A stretch of DNA of 64,000 bases from Streptomyces puniciscabiei (GCF_006715785.1 NZ_VFNX01000001.1:6552001-6616000), one strand, 5' to 3'; positions 1 through 8,592 are shown, numbered from the stretch's first letter. Made by a program: numbers and translations. Notes: generated from the sequence alone by a model not told the origin.

Positions 1-324
1 CACCGGCCGGTCGTGGGCCAGGCCCAGGATCGCGTCGATGGCCCGGGCGAGGCGCTCCCGGCCGTCCTCGGTGCGCGGTTCCCGCTCCAGCGCCTCCTCC
101 AGCGTGCGGTGCATCAGCCGGTGCACGGCGGACTGCACCAGCTGGCGCTTGCCGGGGAAGTAGTACGACACCAGTCCGCGCGCCGAACCGGCACGGTCCG
201 CGATGTCGCCGAGCGTGGTGGCCTCGAAGCCGTGCTCGTCGACCAGTTCCACGGCGGCCTGCAACAGCCGCTCCCGGGAACGGCGCCGCAACTCTTCATT
301 GACCGAGGCGCTGCGCGGGGACAT
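1..324 (-). CDS. TetR/AcrR family transcriptional regulator, C-terminus cut by window edge
   Basis: The 108 visible codons encode an N-terminal TetR DNA-binding domain. A basic leader (MSPRSASVNEELRRRSRE) is followed by a first helix (LLQAAVELVDEHGFEATT) and a helix-turn-helix with GDIADRAG and the recognition helix ending GLVSYYFPGKRQL, close to the family pattern. The ligand-binding domain lies beyond the left edge, so neither the ligand nor the target can be read. The ATG start is the first in frame and lies just downstream of a palindrome that could be its own operator. The neighbour to the right is a HAD hydrolase on the same strand. Identity as TetR is secure; function is open. Confidence 0.85.
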   Translation of the reverse strand, partial: MSPRSASVNEELRRRSRERLLQAAVELVDEHGFEATTLGDIADRAGSARGLVSYYFPGKRQLVQSAVHRLMHRTLEEALEREPRTEDGRERLARAIDAILGLAHDRPV

Positions 325-344
325 CCTGTAACTCCTGCGTTGAC

Positions 345-363
345 TGGCTGCCAGCCAACTATA
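345..363 (-). promoter_or_regulatory. Candidate autoregulatory site and promoter of the TetR gene
   Basis: TGGCTG-C-CAGCCA (345-357) is a perfect 6-bp inverted repeat. On the minus strand it follows directly after a -10-like TATAGT (positions 363-358). A repressor bound there would block promoter clearance, the usual TetR autoregulation layout. The role is inferred from position only. Confidence 0.45.
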
Positions 364-525
364 CTCACCGCAGTGGGTACCGTCTTGCGCGGGCCCAGTC
401 CAGGGCTGCCGTCCGTCTGGGGCGACGCGGGGGATCGTCTCAGGCGGACGGCGTGGCGGCGAGACCTTTTCCCGGGCGTCGCCGACCCTGTCGCCGCAGT
501 GCCGCACCGAGGCCGGCCGCCGGGC

Positions 526-1215
526 TCAGCTCACCAGGTCCAGCACGGGCAGCAGCGCGTCGGGCCGGTCCGTCACCGGCAGGTGGTCGACGAAGTGCAC
601 CCGGCAGCCGAGCGCGGCCGCGCCACCGTCGGCCTCCTTGCTGTCGCCCACCATCACCACCTGCCGCGGATCGGCGCCCAGCGCCGCACAGGCGACCGAG
701 AACAGCCGCGGATCCGGCTTCTGCACGCCGTGCTCGTACGACAGGACGTACGCGTCCACGTACCGGTCGAGCCCGTGCTCGCGGAACACCGGGCGCAGAT
801 TCCAGCCGATGTTGCTGACCACGCCCACGCCGATGCCGCGCTCGTGCAGCGTGCGCAGCACCTCGGGGGCGTCCGGGTACGGGGCCCAGGCGGCCGGGAC
901 CTTGTGCCGTTCGTACAGCGCGTCGTGCAGCCCGGGGTCGGGCAGCGGAACCCGCCGGGACAGGCCCGTGTAGGCGGCCCGGTGCAGCTCCGCGCTCTCG
1001 TCCCGCACCGCCCAGACCCCGGCCAGGTCCGCGGGCAGCTCCACCGGATTCGCACCGCCCGGCAGCGCACCGGCCGCCTCCAAGGCACCTGCGGCCGCCT
1101 TCAGTTCGGGTTCGGGCAAAGTGTGCCCCGTCTCGGCCAGTACGGCGCGCAGCCAGGACTCGGTGGACTCGACGCGGAACAGCGTCCCGGAGAAGTCGAA
1201 CAACACGGCAGTCAT
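526..1215 (-). CDS. HAD family hydrolase
   Basis: A 229-residue haloacid-dehalogenase-superfamily phosphatase. Motif I is FDFSGTLF at the N-terminus (nucleophile Asp, but Ser-Gly-Thr follows instead of the usual D-x-D second aspartate). Motif II is VVSNIGW (Ser), motif III is the Lys in EHGVQKPDP, and motif IV is VMVGDSKEADGGAA with acidic residues for Mg2+. A helical cap lies between motif I and the Rossmann core. The start is the ATG directly before motif I, although the frame stays open upstream through a decayed PAP2 gene. The substrate is unknown. The DFSGT variant (second Asp replaced by Ser) is seen in some HAD proteins and may alter phosphatase chemistry. Confidence 0.85.
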   Translation of the reverse strand: MTAVLFDFSGTLFRVESTESWLRAVLAETGHTLPEPELKAAAGALEAAGALPGGANPVELPADLAGVWAVRDESAELHRAAYTGLSRRVPLPDPGLHDALYERHKVPAAWAPYPDAPEVLRTLHERGIGVGVVSNIGWNLRPVFREHGLDRYVDAYVLSYEHGVQKPDPRLFSVACAALGADPRQVVMVGDSKEADGGAAALGCRVHFVDHLPVTDRPDALLPVLDLVS

Positions 1216-1701
1216 GCACCCGACCCTATCCGGCCGGTGCTCGGCGGAGTCGGCGTGACCGGGCCGCGGCCACGCGTGGACGATCACGGCCAGGACCACC
1301 ACCAGCGCCCCGAACAGCCGGCCGCCCAGCGCCTCCGAGGGCCGGTGGAGACCCAGCCACACCCGGGTCACGCCCACCCTCACCACCGAGACCACCGCCA
1401 CCGCCACGGCCGTACACCACCGGACGCGGCCCCGCCGAAGCGGTGCGGCAGCCACAGCAGCAGGCCGCACACCATGGTGACCGTCATGGCGTGACCGGAC
1501 GGGAAGGCCGCGTAGCGGGCCCAGTCGACGGGATCCGGCCACACCGGCCGGGACCGGCCGACGGCGATCTCCACCGGCCGCTGCACGACCGCCGCCAGGG
1601 CCACGGTGACCGCCGGCCACAGCACCGTCCACCAGACGGCGTGCCGCCACACGAGCAGAGAGGTCGCCGTCCACGGTGAGCAGCGGGTACCGGCGGATCA
1701 C
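1216..1701 (-). pseudogene. Phosphatase PAP2 family protein, broken by frameshifts
   Basis: PAP2 lipid-phosphatase motifs are present but split over two frames. The segment up to about 1655 (MIRRYPLLTVDGDL) reads in one frame. The middle (about 1652-1415), with VGRSRPVWPDP and the PSGHAMTV motif, reads in a second. The C-terminal RVWLGLHRPSEALGG motif and last membrane segment (about 1415-1220) return to the first. No stop separates it from the HAD gene. At least two indels are needed, near 1655 and 1415. A working PAP2 enzyme would dephosphorylate membrane lipid phosphates. Here it is either a pseudogene or a place with sequencing errors. Confidence 0.65.
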
Positions 1702-1712
1702 GACCAGGGGCG

Positions 1713-2648
1713 TCAGCCGAGTGCCCGCAGGCCCGGAACCAGGGCCACCAGTACCGGGATCACCGGCGCCAGCGCCGCGAAGGCCGTCAGACGCAGCCGG
1801 TGCAGAACGGGGAGCCGGTCCGGGGGAGTGAGCAACCGGTGTACGCGCTGCGGCACATGGGCCTGGGGGGTGGGGCAGGGACCGAACACGCCCCGCTCCT
1901 CATTGAGTTCGAGCAGCGCCAGCGCCGTCGTGAGCCGGCCGAAGCGCCGGGAGGCCATGTCGTCGGCGGCCAGCTCGACCAGCCGGTGCATCTCGGCGCG
2001 GAACGCGGCGAACACCGGTACCTGCGGGAACCCGCCCGCCAGCGCCGCCGAGCAGTGCAGCAGCCAGTCGTGCCGGGCCTGTGCGTGGCCCTGCTCGTGG
2101 GCGAGCAGCGCGTGCAGTTGACGCTCTTTCAGGCGCCGCAGCGCGGCCGTCGTGATGACCAGGCGGGGTGCCGCACCGGGCAGCCACCAGGCGTCGGGGC
2201 GCTCGCCCTCCAGCACCACCAGCCGGCCGCCCGTCGGTTCCTCTCCCGGCAACAGCGGTGCACGCGCGAGGAGTTCGGCCCTTCGGGTACGCCGCCGGGC
2301 CCGGGCCCGTACGACCTCGCGCACCAGCATGGCGAGGCTCCACAGGCCGCCCGCGGCGAGAGCCACGGCGGTGGGCGCCGCCCACGGCCCGGCCGTACCC
2401 AGGGCGTAGGCGTCCACGACCGCGCGCGGGGCCCGGGCGAACAACTGCCCCCGCACCTGCTGCCAGGCGGCCGACGCGCTGAGCGTCATCGACAGCGCGC
2501 AGCACAGCAGGACGGCCGCCACGACGCACTGCCACACCCACAGGGCGACGACCGGTTCGCGGTCCGCCCAGTCGGCCCGGGCGAGCAGCCGCGGGGCGAG
2601 GACGGCGGTGAGGGCGCCGAGCAGCAGCAGGGTCACGGGGACCATCAT
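1713..2648 (-). CDS. M56 family metallopeptidase (membrane zinc protease)
   Basis: A 311-residue BlaR1/MecR1-type protease domain without a sensor domain. The N-terminus has hydrophobic segments (MMVPVTLLLLG and further helices up to about residue 110). The zinc site HEQGH lies near residue 187 in ALLAHEQGHAQARHDW, and the third ligand is probably Glu of ELAADDMA. A final hydrophobic stretch sits near the C-terminus. M56 genes in Streptomyces usually stand next to a BlaI/MecI repressor; none is visible here. The start was set at the first of two adjacent ATGs, with AGGG about 10 bases upstream. It follows DUF5134 by 87 bases on the same strand, so the two may be co-transcribed. Confidence 0.85.
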   Translation of the reverse strand: MMVPVTLLLLGALTAVLAPRLLARADWADREPVVALWVWQCVVAAVLLCCALSMTLSASAAWQQVRGQLFARAPRAVVDAYALGTAGPWAAPTAVALAAGGLWSLAMLVREVVRARARRRTRRAELLARAPLLPGEEPTGGRLVVLEGERPDAWWLPGAAPRLVITTAALRRLKERQLHALLAHEQGHAQARHDWLLHCSAALAGGFPQVPVFAAFRAEMHRLVELAADDMASRRFGRLTTALALLELNEERGVFGPCPTPQAHVPQRVHRLLTPPDRLPVLHRLRLTAFAALAPVIPVLVALVPGLRALG

Positions 2649-2735
2649 GGTCAGCACCCTATGAGCGCGAGGCCGCTCCCGGGTACGGCCCGGGCCGGCG
2701 AAGTGACGCAGGCAACGCACCCCGGCAGACGCCGC

Positions 2736-3293
2736 TCACATCGTCAGCAGCATCGCCACCATGCCGATCCCCATGGACAGCCGGCAGGCCCGCGCCAGCT
2801 CCGGCCGGTCGCCCCAGCCGACCGGGCCGCCGCCCGGCCCGGCCACCGCGACGGCGGCCGGCACCAGACGGGCGCCGGCGAGCAGGACGTAACCCGCGAA
2901 GTACAGCAGCAGCACACTGGTCAGCAGGGGCACCCCCGAGCCGCCGTGCACGTGATGGGCGCCGGGCGGGGCCGCGGCCATGGCCACCGCCATGTAGGCC
3001 ATCGCTGAGGTGCCCACCAGGTGGTGCAGGTGGTGCGGGGCCGCGCGCGCGGCCCACAGGGCGCGCAGCGCCGCCGCGCCGAACACGGCCGCGTACACCG
3101 GCCACGCCCACCTCGGCGGCGCGAACACCGCCGCCGGTACGGCCATCACGGCCATCCCGAAGCCCATGAGCGCCTCGCCGCCCGCGGCCCGGCGCTGCTC
3201 CTCGATCCGGCTGCGCATCCGCAGCAGGCAGTAGACCCCGGTCGCCGCGCACAGGGCGACCAGCAGCCACGCTGCCGGTACCGGTCCGTGCAC
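2736..3293 (-). CDS. DUF5134 domain-containing membrane protein
   Basis: A 185-residue polytopic membrane protein matching the actinobacterial DUF5134 family. It has about five hydrophobic helices, a His-rich stretch (APHHLHHLVG) and a further His pair (GAHHVHGGSG). The His clusters sit near helix ends and could bind a metal or heme, as in other His-rich actinobacterial membrane proteins with M56 neighbours; that is inference. The GTG start was chosen because GGGGAGG lies five bases upstream, while longer in-frame extensions lack a ribosome-binding site. Family assignment is good; function is unknown. Confidence 0.75.
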   Translation of the reverse strand: MHGPVPAAWLLVALCAATGVYCLLRMRSRIEEQRRAAGGEALMGFGMAVMAVPAAVFAPPRWAWPVYAAVFGAAALRALWAARAAPHHLHHLVGTSAMAYMAVAMAAAPPGAHHVHGGSGVPLLTSVLLLYFAGYVLLAGARLVPAAVAVAGPGGGPVGWGDRPELARACRLSMGIGMVAMLLTM

Positions 3294-3433
3294 GCGCACC
3301 TCCCCGTTCGACGGTCGGTCGAGGAATGCGATGCCCACGCCATGCGGAGCGCACGCGAGCGCAAGGGTGTACACGGGGAGCATTCGGCGGAGCACGCCTG
3401 GTGAGCGCGCCGTCTCCGGACCTCCGCCAGGAA

Positions 3434-3466
3434 TTTTACGAGTAAAACACATGCTAAATTAGTGTG
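3434..3466 (+). promoter_or_regulatory. Palindromic operator and leaderless promoter for FUSC-marR
   Basis: TTTTAC-GA-GTAAAA (3434-3447) is a perfect inverted repeat in otherwise GC-rich DNA. It is followed by a -10-like TAAATT (3455-3460) only six bases before the ATG at 3467. This fits a leaderless transcript with the operator lying over the -35 region, and the MarR protein encoded second in the operon is the obvious candidate binder. No ribosome-binding site precedes the ATG. Confidence 0.55.
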
Positions 3467-5149
3467 ATGCGCAGTGCCACCCTCCACCGACTTCCCCTCG
3501 CCGGGGTGCTCCGCCTCGGGCGGCCCTCCGACATCTGGTTCAAGCCCGCGCTCAGCGTGGTCGCCGCGGTCGCGCCGCCCAACCTGATCCTGCTGGGACT
3601 CGGCCGCCTCGACCTCGCGATGTACACCATGGCCGGGGCGCTGTGCGCGCTCTACGGGCACAACCGGCCGTACGCCGCCCGCGCCCGCGTCCTGGCCTGG
3701 GTGGTGCTCGGCATGGTCGGCGGCCTCGCGGTCTCCCTGCTCGCGGCGTCGCTCACCGGCAACGCCGTCGTCCTCGTCACCGTGGGCGCCGTCATGGCGG
3801 CCGTGCAGAAGACCGTGTGCGACGCCACCCGGCTCGGACCGCCTGCCAACGTGGTCCTGACCTTCATCAGCTCCGCCTCGCTGTTCGCGCCGCAGATCCT
3901 CGGCCAGGTGCCCGGGCACGTCGGGCTGGCCCTCGCGGCCGGCGCCTGGGCCTGGCTGGTCGGCATGGCGCCCGGGCTGCTCCGCCCGCACGGCCCCGAG
4001 CGCCGCGCCACCGCCCAGGCCCTGAGCGCGGCCGCCGCCTACGCCGACACCCGCGGCACCGCCGACGGGCACGCCCGGGCCCGGGCCGCGAGCGCCGCCG
4101 CGATCCACGCCGCCTGGCAGTCGCTGCTCGCCGCCGGCACCCGCCCCGACCGCACCCGGCGCGCCCTCGAACGGCTCCTTGTCCGCGCCGAGGTCGCCCT
4201 CGCCGCCCCCGCCGACACCGACCCGGCACGACTGCGTTCCTGGGCCCGCGGGCTGCGCGGCACCGGGCGGATCCCGCGCGTCGAGTCCCCGCGCGAGTCC
4301 GTCGACGAACTCCTCGGCATCGACGCCGAACTCGCCCTCCCCAGGCGGCCGTTGCGGCACCGTCTGGCCCCCCTCGCCCCGATCGCCGCACGCACCGCGA
4401 TCGGCTGCGCCCTCGCCGGTTACGCCTCCCTCGCGCTCGGGGTGGGCCGTCCCTACTGGGCTCTGGTCACCGCGGCCTCCCTCTACCAGGCCAACGTCAC
4501 CCTCACCTGGAGCCGGGGCGTCCAGCGGGTCGTCGGCAACGTCCTCGGCGTCCTCGCGTTCGCCGTCGTCGCCCCGCTCGCCCATCTCCACCCCGTCGCG
4601 CTGGTGCTGAGCTGCCTCGTCCTCAACTTCGGCGCGGAGGCGCTGATCGCCCGCAACTACTGGCTCGGCAGCGTCTGTGTGACCCCGATGGCCCTGCTGA
4701 TCACCGAGTTCGCCCGCGCCCAGAACCCGGCCGAGCTGATCACCGAGCGGGTCCTGGACACCCTGGTCGGCGCGCTGGTCGGCTTCGTCGCGGCCGTCGC
4801 CGTCACCAACCGGCGCGTCGGCGACCGGCTCGAACACGCGCTGACCGCGGCGGAACGCGCCCGCGAGAACGCCGCCCGGCTGCTGGCCGAGCCGCACCCG
4901 GCACCCCGCGCCCTGGAGGCGGCCCGTCGCGGCCTCGCCGCCGCCCTCGCCGACCTGCGCGCCACGGCCGACGCCGCGTCCGGCGAGTGGTGGCAGCGCG
5001 CCCTGCCCGAGGAGCGGGTCGTGCTCGCCGAGCAGTCCGGACACCGTACGCTCGCGGCGACGGTGCGACGCCAGGGGTTCGTACCGCACGACCAGCAGCA
5101 GGGTCAGGTCCAGGACCCGGGCAGGACGACGGAGGGCATACGGCCATGA
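3467..5149 (+). CDS. FUSC family membrane protein
   Basis: A 560-residue protein with the FUSC/YccS-type layout: an N-terminal block of membrane helices (about residues 20-165), a cytosolic helical linker rich in Ala and Arg (about 170-300), and a second block of helices (about 305-450) containing the conserved GRPYWALVTAASLYQ region and ITERVLDTLVGALVG. A helical C-terminal tail follows. The family includes putative aromatic-acid exporters (AaeB-like). The downstream MarR gene overlaps its stop codon by four bases (ATGA), so the two are translationally coupled, which fits a drug- or phenolic-acid-responsive exporter. The ATG at 3467 is preferred over the GTG at 3464 because of promoter spacing. 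Confidence 0.85.
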   Translation: MRSATLHRLPLAGVLRLGRPSDIWFKPALSVVAAVAPPNLILLGLGRLDLAMYTMAGALCALYGHNRPYAARARVLAWVVLGMVGGLAVSLLAASLTGNAVVLVTVGAVMAAVQKTVCDATRLGPPANVVLTFISSASLFAPQILGQVPGHVGLALAAGAWAWLVGMAPGLLRPHGPERRATAQALSAAAAYADTRGTADGHARARAASAAAIHAAWQSLLAAGTRPDRTRRALERLLVRAEVALAAPADTDPARLRSWARGLRGTGRIPRVESPRESVDELLGIDAELALPRRPLRHRLAPLAPIAARTAIGCALAGYASLALGVGRPYWALVTAASLYQANVTLTWSRGVQRVVGNVLGVLAFAVVAPLAHLHPVALVLSCLVLNFGAEALIARNYWLGSVCVTPMALLITEFARAQNPAELITERVLDTLVGALVGFVAAVAVTNRRVGDRLEHALTAAERARENAARLLAEPHPAPRALEAARRGLAAALADLRATADAASGEWWQRALPEERVVLAEQSGHRTLAATVRRQGFVPHDQQQGQVQDPGRTTEGIRP

Positions 5150-6501
5150 CGGCGACGAACCGTGGACACGCGCCGAAGGGCGACACGGCCGACGCGGCCC
5201 CCCGCGATTCCGCCGCGCGGCCCGCCGGCGCCCGGCCCAAAGGAGGCGCGCGCCCGGGGAACAGCGAGGCCATGGCCGGCACGGGGAAGCGCCGTGGCGG
5301 CCCGCGTGCGGCCGGGACCGAGCCTGCCCCGGGCCGAGATGCCGGCGAAGCCGGCAACCCCGGCGAGCGGACGACCGGAACCGCCCGCAGCGCCGCCGCC
5401 GTGAGCGACGCCACCGCCCCGCGAACACCGCGTGGCACATCCCTGTCCGGGTCTGTCCCCGCCTCGCCCGAGTCCGGCATCGATCCCGATTCGCCTCCGC
5501 CCGGAAGTGTCTCGGCCTCGGCCTCGTCCGGTATCGGCCCCGTCTCGGCACCGCCCGGAGCTGCCCCCGCTTCGGCCTCGGCCGGGTCTGTCCCCGCCTC
5601 GCCCGAGTCCGGCATCGATCCCGATTCGCCTCCGCCCGGAAGTGCCTCGGCCTCGGCCTCGTCCGGTATCGGCCCCGTCTCGGCACCGCCCGGAGCTGCC
5701 CCCGCTTCGGCCTCGGCCGGGTCTGTCCCCGCCTCGCCCGAGTCCGGCATCGATCCCGATTCGCCTCCGCCCGGAAGTGCCTCGGCCTCGGCCTCGTCCG
5801 GTATCGGCCCCGTCTCGGCACCGCCCAGAGCTGCCCCCGCTTCGGCCTCGGCCGGGTCTGTCCCCGCCTCGCCCGAGTCCGGCATCGATCCCGATTCGCC
5901 TCCGCCCGGGACTGCCCCGGCCTCGCCCCCGCCCGGTACCGACCCCGGCGCTGACCCGGCCGGCACCGGACGCCCCGGGGCCGCCGGCTCCGCCGTTCAC
6001 CACGACAGCGTCGCCTCCGTCGTGCGGCAGTGGCGGGCCGTCCACCCCGAGCTGGACACCGGGCCCATGGAGGTCATCGGCCGGATCAACCGGTGCGCCG
6101 CGCTGCTCCAGCAGGCCGAGGACGCGCCGCTGCGCCGGGCCGGGCTCAGCCGTCCCGAGTTCGACCTGCTGGGCGCGCTGCGCCGCACCGGCCACGAGCT
6201 GACCCCTGGGGAGCTGGCCCGCGAGACGTTCTCCTCCGGGGCCGCCGTCACCAAGCGGCTCAAGCAGCTGACCGAGCGCGGGCTGGTCGAGCGGCGCGGT
6301 GACACCCGTGACCGCCGCGTCGCCCACGTCCGCCTCACCGACGCGGGCCGCGACCTGGTCGACGGCATCCTCCCGGAGCAACTCACCTACGAAACAGCCG
6401 TGTTGAGCGTGCTCGCCCCGCACGGGCAGCGCGAACTCGCCGGACTCCTCGGCGAGTTGCTCGGTCGCCTGGAGGGCCGGATGGGGGCCCTGCGGGCGTA
6501 G
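5146..6501 (+). CDS. MarR family transcriptional regulator with long repeat-containing N-terminal extension
   Basis: A 451-residue protein. Residues from about 286 to the end form a normal MarR winged helix. It includes LSRPEFDLLGALRRTG, the recognition region TFSSGAAVTKRLKQLTERGL and the wing RRGDTRDRRVAHVRLTD. The first 285 residues are disordered Pro/Ala/Ser/Gly sequence. From about residue 102 they contain three near-identical 45-residue repeats and part of a fourth. Usual MarR proteins are about 150 residues, so the tail triples the length. The start ATG overlaps the FUSC stop (ATGA), with GGAGGG upstream, which supports translation of the tail. An internal GTG near 6020 could give a normal-sized protein, but I see no good ribosome-binding site there. 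It probably represses the FUSC operon. Confidence 0.8.
   Translation: MTATNRGHAPKGDTADAAPRDSAARPAGARPKGGARPGNSEAMAGTGKRRGGPRAAGTEPAPGRDAGEAGNPGERTTGTARSAAAVSDATAPRTPRGTSLSGSVPASPESGIDPDSPPPGSVSASASSGIGPVSAPPGAAPASASAGSVPASPESGIDPDSPPPGSASASASSGIGPVSAPPGAAPASASAGSVPASPESGIDPDSPPPGSASASASSGIGPVSAPPRAAPASASAGSVPASPESGIDPDSPPPGTAPASPPPGTDPGADPAGTGRPGAAGSAVHHDSVASVVRQWRAVHPELDTGPMEVIGRINRCAALLQQAEDAPLRRAGLSRPEFDLLGALRRTGHELTPGELARETFSSGAAVTKRLKQLTERGLVERRGDTRDRRVAHVRLTDAGRDLVDGILPEQLTYETAVLSVLAPHGQRELAGLLGELLGRLEGRMGALRA
5449..5909 (+). repeat. 135-bp tandem repeat, 3.4 copies, in frame inside marR
   Basis: Copies start at 5449, 5584 and 5719, and a partial copy starts at 5854 and runs to about 5909. 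The period is exactly 135 bp (45 codons), and the copies differ by only a few bases. Each unit encodes a Ser/Pro/Ala-rich segment starting GSVPASPESGIDPDSPPPG. Near-identity including third codon positions points to recent duplication. Because the period is a multiple of three, copy number can change without breaking the frame. Confidence 0.95.
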
Positions 6502-6511
6502 GGCAGGGGCG

Positions 6512-7564
6512 TCAGAGGACGTCGTGCGCCGTACGACGGTACGTGGAGCGGCGGTCGACGATGTCGGTCCAGCGGTCGCCGAGTACGTTCCGCGTGATGA
6601 GCGGCTCCCGCAGGAAGTCGTGCGGGAAGCCGAGCGGCACCGCGCTTGCCTCGTCCAGTCGCTTCACCGCGTCCGCGTCCAGCCGGACCCCGGTGCTCGC
6701 GAGGTTCTCGGCCAGTTGCTCCGGCTTCGTGCCGGAGACGATCGGTACGACGTTCCCGGGCCGGCCCAGCAGCCAGGCCAGGGCCACCTGCGCGGGGCCC
6801 CAGCCGCCCTGCTCGGCGACCTCCAGCACGACGCTGATCACATCCTCCTCCCAGGCGGCAGGCCTTTCACCCGAGGCGTCCAGCCGTCCCGTCTCCCCGC
6901 GCCGGTACTTCCCGGTGAGCTTCCCCCGCGCCAGCGGCTCCCAGGCGAACACGGCGAGGTCGAACGCCCGGGCCTGCGGCAGCAGTTCGCGCTCCGGGGT
7001 GCGCTCCAGCAGGCTGTATCGCAGCTGCGAGCCCGCGAAGCTGGTCCAACCCCGCAGCCCCGCCAGGGTGTTGGCCTGGGCGATCTCCCAGGCCGGCCAG
7101 TCCGACACGCCGACGTACAGCACCTTGCCGGAGCGCACGACGTCGTCCAGGGCGCGCATCACCTCCTCGACCGGGGTGAAGTTGTCACGAGCGTGCACCC
7201 ACAGGACGTCGAGCCGGTCCGTGCGCAGCCGGCGCAGGCTGTCCTCGACCGACCGGACCAGGTTCCCGCGGTGGTTGCCCGCCGAGTTGGGCTCCCCGTC
7301 CCGGGTGCCGCACGTGTACTTGCTCGCCAGGACGAAGCGGTCCCGGCGGCCGGCGAGCAGTTCGCCGAGGATCCGCTCGGAGCTGCCGTCGGTGTAGTTG
7401 TTCGCGGTGTCGACGAAGTTTCCGCCTGCCTCGGCGTAGACGTCGAGGATGCGCGCGCTGGTGCCCTTGTCCGCACCCCAGCCCCAGTCCTCGCCGAAGG
7501 TCATGGTGCCGAGCGCGAGTTCGCTGACGCGCAGACCGGTCCGTCCGAACAGCGTGTAACGCAC
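6512..7564 (-). CDS. Aldo/keto reductase
   Basis: A 350-residue NADPH-dependent oxidoreductase with the TIM-barrel aldo/keto reductase fold, converting aldehydes or ketones to alcohols. The start of the barrel reads LGTMTFGEDWGWG. The catalytic tetrad is visible: Asp in NFVDTANNY, Tyr in the same segment, Lys in VLASKYTCG and His in LDVLWVHARD. The cofactor-binding C-terminal part includes VPIVSGTKPEQLAENL. The GTG start has GGGAG five bases upstream. It resembles the YghZ/AKR12-14 type. It ends ten bases from the convergent marR stop. Confidence 0.9.
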   Translation of the reverse strand: MRYTLFGRTGLRVSELALGTMTFGEDWGWGADKGTSARILDVYAEAGGNFVDTANNYTDGSSERILGELLAGRRDRFVLASKYTCGTRDGEPNSAGNHRGNLVRSVEDSLRRLRTDRLDVLWVHARDNFTPVEEVMRALDDVVRSGKVLYVGVSDWPAWEIAQANTLAGLRGWTSFAGSQLRYSLLERTPERELLPQARAFDLAVFAWEPLARGKLTGKYRRGETGRLDASGERPAAWEEDVISVVLEVAEQGGWGPAQVALAWLLGRPGNVVPIVSGTKPEQLAENLASTGVRLDADAVKRLDEASAVPLGFPHDFLREPLITRNVLGDRWTDIVDRRSTYRRTAHDVL

Positions 7565-7680
7565 GTGTGCTCCCTTTCCGAGTTTCCGGGATCCCCGGGC
7601 GACGGGTGGTGCACAGGACGCTAGGAGTTGAAGCGCACGCCAAGGCAAGCAAGCGGCACGGACGGCAAACCGAGCCCCCC

Positions 7681-8445
7681 TCAGCCCTCCTCGCCGGCCC
7701 GGTGCACCCCGAACGCCGCGCCCTGCGGGTCCCGCAGCACCGCGATGCGCGGGCCGTCGGGCACCGACACGGGTGCCAGGACGATCGCCCCGCCCGCCCG
7801 CTGCGCGACCTCGGCCGTCGCGTCCACGTCGTCCACGGCGAAGTACGGCAGCCAGTGCGGCGGCACCTGAGGCGGGAACCGGTCGCCCATGTCGGCCATG
7901 CCGCCGAAGTCGTCGCCGTCGATGCCCCACTGCGTGTACCACTCCGAGGCGTTGACGCTCCAGCCGAACACCGTGGTGTAGAAGTCCCGGGCCCGTTCGG
8001 TGTGCCGGGTCGCCAGTTCCACCCAGCCGAGGGTGCCGGGCGCGTTGAACAGCCCGGCGCCGGGGAAGGACCGCGCCTGCCACAGCTGGAACACCGCGCC
8101 GGTCGGGTCGAGGGCCACGGCGAACCGGCCCACGTCGAACACGTCCATCGGGCCGAGGATCACCGTCCCGCCGGCCTCCTCCACGCGCCGTACCGCCGCG
8201 TCCGCGTCGGTGACCGCGAACGAGACGTTCCAGGCCACCGGCTGGGACTCCTGGTACAGCGGGGTGAGCGCGGCGACCGCCGCGTCCCCCAGGTGTGCCA
8301 CCGTGTACCCGCCCGCCTCCGGCCGCGGATCGGTCTCCGGCCGCCAGCCGAACAACTCGGTGTAGAACCGCTTGGCCCCCTCCAGGTCGCTGGTTCCGAG
8401 CTCGGTCCAGCACGGTCCGCCGGTCACCGGCCTGTCGAACTTCAT
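7681..8445 (-). CDS. VOC family protein with two glyoxalase/bleomycin-resistance domains
   Basis: A 254-residue protein made of two consecutive vicinal-oxygen-chelate modules (about residues 8-125 and 135-250). Each begins with a GTSDLEGAKRFYTELFGW-like or LATRHTERARDFYTTVFGW-like segment and ends with DPTGAVFQLWQ or DPQGAAFGVHR. Such two-domain proteins include the hydroxylase-associated and 27-kDa antigen Cfp30B types, so annotation beyond the fold is not safe. The ATG follows GGAAGG at suitable spacing. It sits behind the aldo/keto reductase on the same strand, with a 116-base gap. Confidence 0.85.
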   Translation of the reverse strand: MKFDRPVTGGPCWTELGTSDLEGAKRFYTELFGWRPETDPRPEAGGYTVAHLGDAAVAALTPLYQESQPVAWNVSFAVTDADAAVRRVEEAGGTVILGPMDVFDVGRFAVALDPTGAVFQLWQARSFPGAGLFNAPGTLGWVELATRHTERARDFYTTVFGWSVNASEWYTQWGIDGDDFGGMADMGDRFPPQVPPHWLPYFAVDDVDATAEVAQRAGGAIVLAPVSVPDGPRIAVLRDPQGAAFGVHRAGEEG

Positions 8446-8592
8446 GAGGTTTCCTTCCGGCCGGGGCCGCCGTACCGCACAGAGATCTCCTCCGCACGCT
8501 AACGCCGGCTCCCGGCCCCGGCCATCCGGGACGGACCCCGTGGCGGCGAAATCGGTTGATCGCGGCGCGCGGGCCGCGGGAGGGTTCCGGCC

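Noticed and set aside
3146..5821. An 891-residue minus-strand open frame across FUSC and the marR repeat
   Set aside because: It is antisense to two genes with clear family motifs. Its length comes from high-GC codon bias, and the Arg-rich repeats simply mirror the 135-bp DNA repeat.
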